The notes: generated by a model not told the origin, from the sequence alone. DNA of 64,000 bases from Thysanoteuthis rhombus (GCA_963457665.1 OY735207.1:56008779-56072778), one strand, 5' to 3'. Positions 22,711 through 34,070 are shown, numbered from the stretch's first letter. Program-made: numbers and translations.

Positions 22711-23564
22711 ATCCTGGCTTTTATCTAAATTATTCCACCGATTACTGGTACCAATAAGAGGTATATAAGTGACAAACAGAAAGAGAAAAAAATTAAAATT
22801 CTGTTCAAAGACTCATGTAATGTTGATAGCCAGAATTTTTCAGAACTTTCTAATTGTGCAGTGGAATTAAGATTGTATTAGGATTATTTCTCGTCCAAAC
22901 TGCAATCATTATGTTTGCTCTTTAGAGAGATGTTAAGTTATCTTTCTCAATGGTATGTAGAAGGCACAGTGGATCGAGCCACAGTGGATCACTCCTGCGA
23001 TTGAGCCAGTTTAATCATTCTAACCAAAATTAAACTTGTCAATTTATTTAGAGTAGATTACTAGGAAACTAAAAGAGCATTCCAATTTTACTTTTGTTGT
23101 ATCAATTTTTTTTTCTCTTTCAAAAATAGCTTTTGAAATTGTCAATGTAATTTTGTGTTAAAAATTTCCCTTTGCTTTCTTAAATTTTGCCGAAGAGTGT
23201 TTAAGCGATGTGTGTGATCACAAATCCACGATTCAACAATGCTGATTAAAATATGTCGTCAGCTTTACTCTGGGACATCTTTGAATCATTCAATCTTATG
23301 TTGATTCACTGTTTCCCGGGGATGCTTTAGTGGATACCAGGACTCGGACACAGTGGATCAGAAATATCAACAAAAAAAAAACAACAAAAAACGAGTGTCT
23401 GTCTGATGCTAACCTATAGAGATATTACTGTCTCATCTTCATATAATCTACAGTCAGCAGACATGACCTTTTTTTTTTTAATCCAAATATATTATTAAAA
23501 TTTGTTTCTACCTACAATTATTATTTCTGATCCAATTTTCATTTTTAAGGCAGACATGAAATTA

Positions 23565-23745
23565 GCGCAAGACAATCTTATTGTCTCTCTATTGTCAAAG
23601 TCAGTGGCTGGCATTGATTTTGTTTTTCTACCGTAACAACAAGAACAATCCTCACCTAATTTAGAAAGTGAACTCTTCACCTCTTGTCTGTCCCGTCACA
23701 TTAGACCAAATCGAAGTATTTATATGATCAATATCTCCGAACCAT
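23565..23745 (-). repeat. SINE S-related, right arm of inverted pair
   Basis: The reverse complement aligns with 22546-22710 over nearly its whole length, apart from about 22 extra bases here ('agaggtgaagagttcactttc'). The arms are diverged, so this is not a recent palindrome. Confidence 0.7.
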
Positions 23746-24077
23746 CCCGGTCCAGAATTTCTCATGTAATAGAGATCCTTGTTGCTTTGTCAGCCAAGTA
23801 TTATGAGGATACTGAGGAACTAAACTTTGAAATTGGTTGAATTTGAAGAGTAATTATTTCGATAATGAATATAACAGGAGTCCATTTATTGAACTTTATT
23901 TCCTTTTTATTGCCCTCTGGTCTCTCTCGTGGTTTGGAGGTCGAAATTAACCCATTTATGTCTACATTTAAGTATAATTAGGAGTATGGTGTAAGTGAAA
24001 CTAGAATGATATGGTAACGGAAAATCTGTTTCTTATCGTGTATGTTCATATTTATATATTCGATGGCAAAGACCAAA

Positions 24078-24648
24078 TAACGAATCTCCATGAAATCCTC
24101 ACAAGAAGAGGAAAATCACTCTAAATGGTAAACCTCCGGTAGAGCAAACTCAACTTTCAAAAGCAAAAAAAAAAACATCCCGTTAGTCCTTAGAAGATAG
24201 ATATACAAACAATATATCTTCCCAAGAGTCACCTATGGAGCAGAAACATGTTACCTAACCAAGAGACCGATCTGCAAACTGAGAACCATGCAACATGCAC
24301 GTGAAAGAATCATGCACAACTTCACATGAAGAGATCACAAGACAGCACAGTATATCAGGAAGAAAACAGGTGTCCGAGACATCATAAAATCTATTAGGAA
24401 ACTCAAATGGCAATGGGCTGGATATGTTGAAGGAATAGTAGAGAACTGATGGACATTACATCTCACATCATGAATCCCCAGAGTTCACATGCACAACCGA
24501 GGCTGGCATAATACTAAATTGAGAGATGATATAGACTAATTCAGAAAGTATTGGCTCCACGATGCCCAAGACAGAGAGGTGTGGCGAATCCTAGGGAAGG
24601 TCTATGTCCAACAATGGGCATTAAAAGACTGATGACAATGATAAATAT
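24078..24648 (+). pseudogene. RTE-like LINE 3' fragment
   Basis: C-terminal reverse-transcriptase remnant with, in order: RISMKSSQEEEN-like start, LPRVTYGAETCYLTK, TGVRDIIKSIRKLKWQWAG, an in-frame stop at the RWTLHLTS equivalent, and FRKYWLHDAQDREVWRILG. It ends 'gactgatgacaatgata', a degraded (GAT)n tail. It is 5'-truncated with several stops. Confidence 0.85.
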
Positions 24649-25002
24649 ATAGGTCTATATGCATACATAGGTCAAATTTTATTACGAAGGTTTCTTCATC
24701 TTATCCAACTCTGAACCAAGGTGACCTATCACCGTGACGCAGTGTTGGGATGCTCTCCTCTGATTATGGGTTCAATCCATGGCCTGGTCATACCAGAAAC
24801 TTTAGAAAATGGTACCTTATGCCTCATGCATACTAAGCACTTGGCATCAAAAGTGAGACTGAGGAGGATTCGTCTGGCTATCAGTCAAGAGATACAAGTG
24901 AAAACAGTGCCCCAAACGACCCTTTATAGGGTTACGGGACCAAGGACCAAGGAATTGGGTCGATAGCAATTGGATGTTCCTTAAATATACCAGGGTTTCT
25001 CA

Positions 25003-25100
25003 ACCTTGAGTAGGTTTACCCCCAGAGTAGTAGATTTCGCCTATCCGTGGGGTAAATATGATCATTCTGGATTTTGTAAAACATTTTAATGGAAAAAATT
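25003..25100 (+). mobile_element. hAT-like terminal sequence
   Basis: CAGGGTTTCTCAACCTTGAG resembles the terminal inverted repeats of many animal hAT elements (CAGNGNTTCTCAACC). A small inverted repeat follows, GTTTACCCCC (25032) against TGGGGTAAAT (25060). No matching right end was found, so element length is unknown. Confidence 0.35.
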
Positions 25101-25439
25101 GAAGTAGGCCTATTTCGTGAAAAAATACTCAGATAAAAATTTGGATTAAGTGAGAATCAACAAAACGCCGATATTCGGCAAGGGAGATAATCCATGGAGA
25201 TGCTACAGCTATCTTTAAACTGGCCATTTCAATGAGTGGAAATTGCTAGATTTTTTAAGTAAAAAATTGCTAAAAAATGCTGGTTTTTAAAGAAAATTTA
25301 TGGGAGAAAAGGAAGCAAAAATCTATGATCATTCGAAACTACGTCTTATCAAATTTGGTACGAAAAGAAACAATTTGTTCCAATCAAATAGAGCGTCTCA
25401 TTTACTTAACTTCTTTTGTATAATATAGCAAAAACGTAC

Positions 25440-25575
25440 GTAACTTCTAACCCTAACCTGCCTACTAACCCTACTTCAAAACCAAACTACTAGCCTCGAC
25501 TCCAATTCTACCCGCAATCCTAACCCCAAGCCTACCTACCAACCCCAAACTTACCTGCTAACCCCATCGAAAACA
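25440..25575 (+). repeat. G-poor CTAACC/CCTACC-rich degenerate repeat
   Basis: About 135 bp of degenerate 'ctaaccc', 'cctacc' and 'ctaacc' units with very few G on the + strand. One 'aaccctaacc' resembles telomeric DNA, but there is no clean TTAGGG array. Confidence 0.5.
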
Positions 25576-25649
25576 TAATCCCAAAATATTTGTGCATCAG
25601 TTAAAAATTTAGCCACTCTTAGCCATCTAAAAATTCGAGGTCAAGTCGG

Positions 25650-25790
25650 GACTGTTTCCGTTCACTTCGAGCTATTTTCCCTGAGAGAGGCATGAATCCA
25701 CTTCTTACCTACCTGTCCAGCTGTAGGTAAAAAGGGGAACCAGAGATCTTCTGCCAGGTGAAGACAGTTCCACAGGTTGGGAAAATAAAT
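25650..25790 (+). repeat. Interspersed repeat I, copy 1
   Basis: It holds 'gttcacttcgagctattttc', 'agaggcatgaatccac' and 'acctgtcc', corresponding to 27070-27160, 39656-39740 and 52855-52935. The family is unknown. Confidence 0.5.
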
Positions 25791-26044
25791 AACGGGAATC
25801 CAAAGTTTGAGTAAAAGACGAGGCGGGATATTTTTGGTTCTGGCAGCTCAACCTCGTCCCCAAAAACCCTCAACCATCTGCTCAGATGTGGCCTTATGCT
25901 TCACAGGGAGCTTACAAGAATTATTGATGACGATGATGAATAAAAAAACCCAAATAGTCCTGACCGTAAATCCATGGAACGTTTTGTCAACCATGACAGA
26001 ACTAGTGTACACCGTGGTAATTCATCGTTTTCGCTAAAGATGAA

Positions 26045-26385
26045 ATTTTGTCAGACTCAGAAACTAGAGCTGAGATCATTTTTCTACCATATCAAGAACA
26101 ACAGCAATACGAACAATCCTCACCGAAATGTAAGGTGTGAACTGATATGTAAAAATCACCCACCTCTACCGTGATTTAAATCACGACTTAGTGATGGTTA
26201 GGAGGCTGTCTAATTGACTGAGATGGATTGACAAATTTTAGATATTAACGAAAACCTAATTCTAAAAATAAGAATATTTATGTATATTTTTTTATAATTT
26301 CGTCTATTTCTTATGCATTCAATATAAATTTGGAGTAATCATGTTCAGTCGGTCAGTTAGAGTGGAGTTTAACCCTGAAGCAGCT
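26045..26385 (-). repeat. SINE S, near full length
   Basis: Read on the minus strand it has the leader 'ctccactctaactgaccgac...tgattac', the middle 'atatctaaaatttgtcaatcc', a tRNA-like part with degenerate A- and B-boxes (26150-26215), and the tail 'cggtgaggattgttcg'. Same order as the + strand copies at 53.2 and 54.7 kb. Confidence 0.65.
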
Positions 26386-26734
26386 TGTCTTGTCTATATC
26401 TGTTCAATTGTTGCCCGAATTTCCCTGAAGTGATCGTCTTCAAAATCAACGATGAAGCGCTAAAGAACGGCACACACAACAGTTCACGTATTGTTTATTC
26501 TGTCGGATATAATTGATATCCTCTCTGGTTGGAGACGTAGGGTGAATGAATCCGTCTCTTGACAATGGAACACCACCTTCAGAGTGCATACCTGGGCAAA
26601 GAGTTACTGGAATGCCCAGTCATCAGAATTCACCCCTCGGCCTTGCAGATGTAGTCCAGAAGAGAGTAGAAAGCGGTGCACCTGGCTAAAGCAGTTGCTG
26701 GGAGGACGTCAAATTAGGCGTCAAACAGTCTGAA

Positions 26735-26870
26735 GGGGACTCCACTCACTGGTTTGGGAATCAGAGTTGTCTTTCTCCAAGGTGAGAGGGCCCAATCTCC
26801 CCAGCTATTTTACTCTGTGAGATGGGTTCATACCTTTCCCAAGGGGAGTAGTGCCAAATAAACGTGAACA
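26735..26870 (-). repeat. Interspersed repeat I, copy 2 (inverted)
   Basis: 'ctggtttgggaatcagagttgt', 'gggttcatacctttcccaagggg' and 'agtgcc' align with 55205-55345. The copy lies inverted and close to copy 3 at 27055. Confidence 0.55.
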
Positions 26871-27054
26871 GCCCCGGCTGGATTTTGAACTTGGGCCGCC
26901 CCAAAAAGTGGAAAGTGAAAATATCATTCAACATCGGTTTTGCAGCTCTCTTCCACTCCTCTACATCCCACTACCTAAACCTCCGATGATTCAGCCAGAA
27001 GCAAAGTGTGCCGAGTGATTAATGACCCGAAGAATGAACTCATCCCTCAAACTC

Positions 27055-27165
27055 TGGCTTGGACCGTTTGTATTCACTTTGCACTAACACCCCTTGGGAA
27101 AGGCATAAATAAATCTCTCCTTTGGAAATGGGTAAAATAGCACAGGTTGAAGTATGTGATATCAC
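27055..27165 (+). repeat. Interspersed repeat I, copy 3
   Basis: 'cactttgcactaacacccct', 'gggaaaggcataaataaatc' and 'ggtaaaatagcacaggtt' are the best preserved version of this family in the window. Confidence 0.55.
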
Positions 27166-28019
27166 TTCGAGTGCTTGCTGTCTCCTAGTATAATTCACTT
27201 ATGGCAAAAGGGAAATAATAAGTAGTAATGTATACGTGGAGTTCAACCTGAGACTGCTGAATCCGTAACCAGCATAAGGGCACTTCTTGTTTCGTTCTTC
27301 CTGGTAGCATCAACTACTTCGTGTCAGTTGGATGATGGGAGGCTCGCGGTCGAGATGTTGACATGTTATCAAGGTTTCAACAAAGAGAACAAAACTAGAT
27401 GGTGAACAATCAAACTTCAATTTCTTTCCCGGTTGAAGATGTTCACTGCAACTTCTGTATTGAATATATCAGTAATTTCTAATAAGTGTGCGCTGCATGG
27501 GGGGGGGTGGAGTCGATTGAATTGAAGGGGCACCGCAGCTGGATTTTAGGGGCGCCGTGGGATATTAAAAAATGTTATCAATTCTCGGCAATTCTAATTC
27601 AACGGTCGAGTCACGATGATAAGAAGCAAACTCAAAAATGCACATCGCGAAATCACTCTGGCCATTTAGTGTTGGACTGTTTCAACACCAGATGGCGCTC
27701 GATCGATGAAGAAGGTTTACATCGTTGATTGTTCTAGAAATTTGCCAAACATTCTCGGTACAAAGTATTTGCATATAAATAACAGCAGATTCTCCGCAGC
27801 TATATAGAAGATTGAATCTACTGAAGGGTCGAAGCATCAAATTATCAACTTGAAGTGTTTACGGGTAAATAATGTTTGCTTGATATCTAATTGTAAGTTT
27901 ATTTGATACGTCTATTTTCTGACTTCGGGCGTCATGAAAATATCTTTAAACACTAGGGGCTCCGTGATTCGAGAAAGATTGGCAATCACCAGTATATAAA
28001 ATAAACTGAAAAAAAAATT

Positions 28020-28300
28020 TCTAGTATAAATGTATATATTTTTAGAATGAAATAAGTCTATGAGCATCTGTATGATAAAATTTTGCTTACATCTATATAT
28101 CTGTCAATTTAGCTCAATCATTAAGACAGCTTCCTGGCAATCAGTTGGTTGTGTTTGAAATCGCGGTAGGGGAATGTGGATTTTACATATCGGTTAACAT
28201 CACTCATTTTGGTGAAGATTGTTCTTGTAACGGTAAGAAGACCAAGTCAACTCCAGACTTTGTACTTGAGTTTGACAGGTTTCTTTTCTCTTCGTAAGTA
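28020..28300 (+). repeat. SINE S
   Basis: It has 'agtataaatgtatatattt', 'gagcatctgtatgataa', an A-box-like TAGCTCAATCATTAAGAC (28115), a degenerate B-box (tgtttgaaatcgcgg, 28153), 'acatatcggttaacatcactc', 'gaagattgttcttgtaacgg' and 'caactccagactttgtact'. The tRNA-like promoter lies inside the element, about 90 bp from its start, rather than at its 5' end. Confidence 0.75.
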
Positions 28301-28775
28301 GAATGTTCCTAGGAACTTCAATGAGCCGAAATGGTGGAAAGCGATAAAGCAATTATCATTTATTCATACAGAAAAACATTTTGAGTGTTCGTAGACACAA
28401 AGATGATGGTGTGGTTGTCTTAATCATCGAAGCTTCATGTGATTGGAACTACAGAAACTTTGGCTGCAAGAAATGATTCAGCGAGAGAAAGAAGAGCAAG
28501 GGGACGGAACACACTGCCTCTATAACAACTCGCTGCAAAACGAACGTTGAAAGCTATTTAAAAAGCGAAGAAGTGGCATAAAGCTGAATCTTCGGAGAGT
28601 GAGGGATATGTGTATGATGATATCTATTTCAAGCTAAATTCACCTTTTCTCCTCAGCAGAAATAGAAAGGGATGCAATAAGGATCGAACTCACTACACTT
28701 CGAATCATCTGCGGCACGAGCTCGCTGACCAGATCTCTAAAACAATGCGCCCAACATATGTATTTACTAAGTTTA

Positions 28776-28848
28776 CATGAAACCTAACCAAAAGATTGAC
28801 CATCAAACTGAGAATCAGGAAAAGAGCACAGGAGAAAACCATGCTCAA
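28776..28848 (+). pseudogene. RTE-like LINE fragment upstream of 21-bp array
   Basis: 'acatgaaacctaaccaaaag' through 'agaaaaccatgctcaac' is the RTE reverse-transcriptase segment equivalent to WNLTKR...LKLRT...HEKTMLN. It is in frame with the array that follows. Confidence 0.8.
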
Positions 28849-29079
28849 CATCATATGGAGAGATCCCAACATCACATGGAGAGATCCCAACATTACATGG
28901 AGAGATCCCAACATCACATGGAGAGATCTCAACATCACATGGAGAGATCCCAACATCATATGGAGAGATCCCAACATCACATAGAGAGATCCCAACATTA
29001 CATGGAGAGATCCCAGCATCACATGAAGAGATTCCAACATCATATGGAGAGATCCCAGCATCACATGAAGAGATCACAA
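28849..29079 (+). repeat. 21-bp minisatellite, 11 copies, inside RTE ORF
   Basis: Eleven 21-bp units of the form CATCACATGGAGAGATCCCAA with a few substitutions each. In the RTE frame each unit reads ITWRDPN, an expansion of the single ITWRDHK heptapeptide at this spot in other RTE copies. The last unit ends in the ancestral ATCACAAGACAGC. Unit 7 carries TGG to TAG, which stops the RTE frame. The other + strand frame reads HHMERSQ repeats. Confidence 0.95.
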
Positions 29080-29110
29080 GACAGCACAACATATGGATGA
29101 TTATGACGAA
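29080..29110 (+). pseudogene. RTE-like LINE remnant after 21-bp array
   Basis: 'gacagcacaacatatgg' continues the RTE sequence (KTAQYI region) for a few codons, then passes to degenerate ATG/GAC trinucleotides. Confidence 0.6.
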
Positions 29111-30075
29111 GTTGACGATGGCTTAAGATCATAAATATGGGTCACCCAACGATAATCGAGAACGTTAGACTGAACGTTAGCCACTGATAAGTGGCTTATT
29201 TGGTCCGTTTGATAATCAGGCCCTAAATTCAATGTGTGGCTTAGTCTAGAAGACTGCCTCAGTCATAAGTTCCTACTGAGGATCGAACTCTGTTCATTAG
29301 CCCATATCAGTCATTAGACCTCGCTCTCTTCTAGACCACGAAATATTCTCAAAAAATTTGGTCCGACTCCAAATAGGTCATGTGATAACAGGAAAAAAAC
29401 CATAGCTGTTTTTTTTCAAAAACTACATTTAGAAAATTATTTTTTAGCAGATATTTTTTTATAGGTCTCACGAACTACACTTTGAAAAAGGCTGTAGGGA
29501 ATTGTCTGCTAGCTAGGAGAGTAGCTTTTTACTTATCACATGCTATTTTAATGCTCACTAACACATACGCACACACACACACATACACATACACACATGT
29601 ATGCATGTTTTACCTGCAGCTATGTCCGATTGATGCTGTTACCTTGTGATGTAATTATCGAGAAAGTGATGGCACGTCCTACGTTCTTTTAGCTTTTCTT
29701 CCCCTAGGATCATTCGTGACATTGCAGTTTTACCGTTACTCGTGACAAATCATGATGGTCAGTCTCATGCATTAAATTGTTGCATTCTGAAAGATATTCA
29801 CGTGAAAATGCATTCGGGAGTGCGATCAGAAGTTGACCTCGGGGCATCCATATATCATTTTTGAAGAATATACCTTTTACATCAGTTACCACCAGAGTGA
29901 GCACTACCATTCCTTGGGGGAGAGCGCTTGGAGACTGAAGCTGGCCTTGAAAGAATGGGGACGGTATGGGAGAGGGGGTATTGAAAGAAGAATAATGGTG
30001 AGTGACAAGGGTCCGAGAATACATGTAGATATTCACCACGCATGAACTCATATGTCTGAAGAGCTGGTTTTAATT

Positions 30076-30465
30076 ATTAGAAACTGTCAACCAAAAAAAA
30101 TTAAAAATAGGTTTCGTCAGTTTTGAATTTGCCCCATTGGCTATGTATGTATGTTTGTATGCATCACGCCAACAGGCCACCCCAGGGGAGCTAGAGGGAT
30201 AAGGATGTCAACCAAAAAAGTTTCTTTTTGTTTCTTTTGAAATCCTCTTATAATTGGCTTTTTTCTAAGTGGGTGGGTGGGTTCATTTTGCAAAGTGAGT
30301 TTATGTTAAACCAGTCCCTAGTTTCTTCCTGTTTTTTTTCATTCAGACTTTTTGGTGCTTACTGCACGGCAAAAGGAGAGAAAAGTAACTTATTTAATGA
30401 TCATTCCGTCCACCAATTTTTTAAATCAATCACCCCCTACACTGCTTGCTGTAGTCTGAAAATGT
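30076..30465 (+). repeat. Family A repeat
   Basis: It opens TTAGAAACTGTCAACC and contains 'ggctatgtatgtatgtttgtatgcatcacgcc', 'ggagctagaggg', 'gagtttatgttaaaccagtcc' and 'aatcacccccta'. The closing inverted end is degraded. Confidence 0.75.
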
Positions 30466-30499
30466 TTTTGAAACACTGATACAGACAAAACCGCTTATC

Positions 30500-30905
30500 A
30501 CTTCGAGATGGGGTCTTTTTGATAAGAATAACCAACTGATAACATTAGACAAACAATATCACTTAGGGGCAGGTAAAAATTACAGCTGGATGACATTTGG
30601 TAATTTTCTTATCGTGTTCACTTTGGGACTGGATTTACGTTACGATAGCCGACTAATAACATTAAGTAAGGGATTCATTGAAGAAGATACTTATTATGAT
30701 CACTTTTTGACAGGATCCTCTAGATAACAATAACCGGCTGATAATATCAGGCAAATGATATGTAGAGGAAGCTGCTTGTGACATCATTTTTGGACAGTGT
30801 TATTTAGACGGCAATAATCAGCTGATGACGTCAAGCGTAAGAAACACAGAGGAAAGAACATATTGTGATAATTTCCAGACGGAGACATTCACATTTTTTA
30901 AAATC
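30500..30905 (+). repeat. Degenerate tandem repeat, ~85-bp unit
   Basis: The core 'gataacaataaccggctgat' and its variants occur with equivalent bases at 30530, 30647, 30732 and 30816 (spacings 117, 85 and 84), each followed by 'aacattaggcaa'-like and preceded by 'tgtgatcacttttgga'-like bases. The second unit is longer by about 30 bp. Confidence 0.7.
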
Positions 30906-31454
30906 ATTATTAAGGAATTGATTATATGATTCTTGACGAACAAAAAAGTTTTCCTGGGCGTTGAAGGATCAATATCTCGACTCAGTTAGCTTATAAATTC
31001 TTTTCCTGACTCACTCACATATTCGGCTTCTTTCATTACTTGATTTGCCAACCTGGTTCCTTGTTAGTTTTTTTTGTGGCATAATTTAAGAAGATACAAC
31101 GATTCCTGTTCTCTCCCAATGTGTAGTCCGTCACAATTGATGTTTTTGATTCTTCTAAGGTAAGGACTTTCTGATTGTCATCTAGTATGATCTTTTGGGG
31201 ACAACATATCCCTTCTCAATTTTCTGTTACGTAGCAGCCAAGTCCAATAAGTACGTGTCCTTTGACCTCTATTCTGAATTACTAATTCAGTTTGAAACAA
31301 GAACCATAAGTTCAACGATACATCCACCATCTGCAGTAGTAGTTGCTGAAAGAGAAGGAGGAGGAGAGCAGGTAGTCTTTCTCTGGATCAATTGATTTTC
31401 GTACTCGTAAAGTGTTAGTATATCTCTGAATTTTTGAGATGAGGTATTATTATT

Positions 31455-31750
31455 ATTTCTATTGATATTCAGACCATCCTCATCTTGGTTATTTTTCATA
31501 CAACGTTTCGGCCGTTGCACTCTACGGCCTTCATCAGGTATCATCTGGTAAGGTGTAGGGAAGTAACGTACTGAACCCATTATTTATCCGACGAGGGTAT
31601 ATTGACCGTACTCCCCTCTTAGCATTAGTAGTATTGTTATATTGTCTCACACTGGGATCGAACCTAGAACCATCAGATTACTTTGCAGTAATTTGTCTGA
31701 TGCTGTAACCACTGTGCTATGATGAAGATGGTCCGAATATCAATAGAAAT
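31455..31750 (-). mobile_element. 300-bp element with inverted ends, tRNA-like head and hammerhead-like motif
   Basis: The ends 31455-31484 and 31721-31750 are inverted repeats matching at 28 of 30 positions. Read on the minus strand, an A-box-like TAGCACAGTGGTTACAGC (31702-31719) and a B-box GGTTCGATCCC (31654-31664) give a pol III type promoter. They bracket a hairpin (catcaga...tctgatg) that replaces a normal anticodon arm. Farther downstream 31501-31537 reads CUGAUGA, a GGCCGU/ACGGCC hairpin, then GAAAC. This is best described as a SINE-like or MITE-like non-autonomous element. Confidence 0.65.
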
Positions 31751-32433
31751 AAAAATTCGTAAAGAGTTGTCTGTCCGAATGTCATTTGACCTATAGATAA
31801 AGTTGACACAAGGAAAAATTCAAACTTTTTAAGTCTTGCCTTTTAATTATCACGCAGTTGCGTTGTAAACATTTTCTGCATGCATTATTTTGAATAAAGA
31901 TCGTAAATAGCCTTTTTTGTCTTTTATTTGGAATACAAAAATTCGGGCCTCGGATATTCTATTCTGGCATCATAGCCAGTCAGCTGGTAAAAGAATCGAC
32001 AAGAATAGATGCTCTCCTAATGATATCACACATTCTGTTCTGAGATAATAGCAGGAGGTAAATGAAGCACAAATGCCCCCCTTCGTCGGAACCTATCGAT
32101 TGACCGACCAAAATTTGTCTTATTGAGATGCGTTAGGACGCATTCAAGAAAAAAAGAAAAAGAAGAATGTCTCACATTTTATTTCTTTTTTGAAAATCAA
32201 TACTTGGCCATTTAATACGATTAGTATAAATTTCTTGTTTCTTATTGTCAAAAGTGAAAGCTAGGAATATATTTAGTATGAAATATTTGTTATTACACAA
32301 TATAATTGTCTGCCAAAATTGCTGGTTTTCATCCTTTCGTTTACTTTAGTGTGGCTTGAATGCGATGAAAAGCCACACAATAAAAAGTCAAATATATTTA
32401 TTGCTTGACTATTTTGACACTTTTGCATATCAT

Positions 32434-32830
32434 AAACCGTCAACTAAAACTGTCATAGGTATCACGTGCATTGAATTTACCATTTGGAGCCAGAGTGCTG
32501 AAATTCAACATTTACTCTTCATCAAGGCTCGAGAAAAAAATTGTTTTATTTCTACCCCCCTCTCCTAAATAAGAATTTAGCGAGAGGAGGAGTGGGTCCA
32601 ATTTGCAATGTAAATTCGTGCCAAATTGATCCCTTGGTCTATATCTGGCAGTATTCACGTTTACTTTTCGAAATTTCAAACTGTTTCAGTCATGACTACC
32701 AAAGAGAACGCTTATCTACGGATCGACCCCCCCCCCTATGTTTTAGTTGTTCACCCCTAACACAGCACGCTGCCAGAAGACGTTGGTCATTCGACAGTTT
32801 CTATCAAGTGACTAACCAAACCAGTTTTTG
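32434..32830 (+). repeat. Family A repeat, both ends present
   Basis: It opens AAACCGTCAACTAAAACTGTC and closes CGACAGTTTC (32792-32801) followed by 'aagtgactaaccaaacc'. A poly-C run (32727-32736) lies before 'ttcacccctaacac'. This copy has lost the (TATG)n portion. Confidence 0.75.
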
Positions 32831-33264
32831 AATATTGGTTCTGGTAATGAAATTCTTCAATTTCAAAATCGATAATACTTTTGCAGATAAACAAGTTGAC
32901 GTGTATTATTTGAATTCCTTCTAAAAAATATATGATACATCAACGTCAAATCCCAGAAGAATAACTTTTGGTTCCAATTATTGATCTCAAAGTATCTTAA
33001 ATACTTTTTTTCTTCTATGAGAATTTCTTGTTGTAATGTATATCAAGTTAATAACGTTAAATGCAAATCTTTCCCAAGGTGAGTCTAACTGTGATGATTT
33101 AAGGACACCAAACCGGACGCAAACTCATGTTTATCGCATCAACTTTACTTGTTATTACTTGGGAAAAAATCAGCCGACTTATTGAATTCCTATGAGACGA
33201 TATTTTCTTCCAAATAAACATATATATGAATGATTATAGAATATATATGCCTACCGTAGACCCC

Positions 33265-33390
33265 CAAACATTAAAGACACGATTAACAGTAACACTATAA
33301 TAAATAACGATCCTAAATATTACCACTCAGCCAAGAAACATTGAAGACATGATTAGCAATAATAACATTATAATGGATAAGAAAGTCTCA
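33265..33390 (+). repeat. Two-copy ~70-bp tandem repeat
   Basis: 'ccaaacattaaagacacgattaacag' and 'aagaaacattgaagacatgattagca' begin related ~70-bp units that both run through 'acactataataaataa'/'acattataatggataa' to an 'attacc/ataccatcc' end. Confidence 0.55.
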
Positions 33391-33769
33391 CATAATACCA
33401 TCCCTAAAACCGTTACATTCTGCTGACCTTATGGCGGTAGAAATAATCTACACGACAACCACCTTAAACACATCAATACTTTCACTAGCTATACCACTAA
33501 CGAAACTTTCTACAAATTCTTGAAGCTAAAATATCATCTACCTCCTAGTAATAGATAAAGATTGCAATATATAGGCAAATAGGCGTGGCAGTTCAACATT
33601 AAACTTTATAACTATAGGCACAGAATTAAATCACACAATCATCCCAATATACTCATAGTAGAACATCTGTACCCCTGCCTTCAATTTTGGCACAGAAGCT
33701 AGATTTATCATCATTGAAAAAAACAAAACAATACACCTCCAAACACGATTGGATTTCTGGAACAACTGA

Positions 33770-33905
33770 TCATCATAATCAATAATTGAACAACTACTGC
33801 CTAAAAATTTGAAGCCATGAAAAATAATTGCATTGAAGAATAAATATGGTCAGAACAAATTCTATTCATGACATCTGGGAGCATTTTAATATTGTCATAT
33901 AATAG
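33770..33905 (+). repeat. Interspersed repeat P3, copy 1
   Basis: 'tcaataattgaacaa', 'gaataaatatggtca' and 'attctattcatgacatc' match 46385-46485 in order. The sequence upstream (33690-33770) has an HLQTRLDFWN-like reading reminiscent of retroelement proteins, but this is weak. Confidence 0.55.
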
Positions 33906-34065
33906 GATGTGGATTTGCTACACAAACAGGGTCATGTTTTGCCCTCTCTTCTTCAGCCTGACTTTCGAAGTATTAAGTTGAATGTATCGAGCACTCTATG
34001 AAATAAATCCATCACATATCAGACGTCGGTTTATATTATGCTGTATTGTTAACCTGATCTTCACC

Positions 34066-34070
<5 letters not shown>

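Noticed and set aside
25440..25575. Interstitial telomeric array
   Set aside because: Only about one and a half CCCTAA units; the rest is degenerate CCTACC/CTAACC.
28849..29079. CRISPR-like array of 21-bp units
   Set aside because: Units are contiguous with no spacers and derive from RTE coding sequence; the context is eukaryotic.
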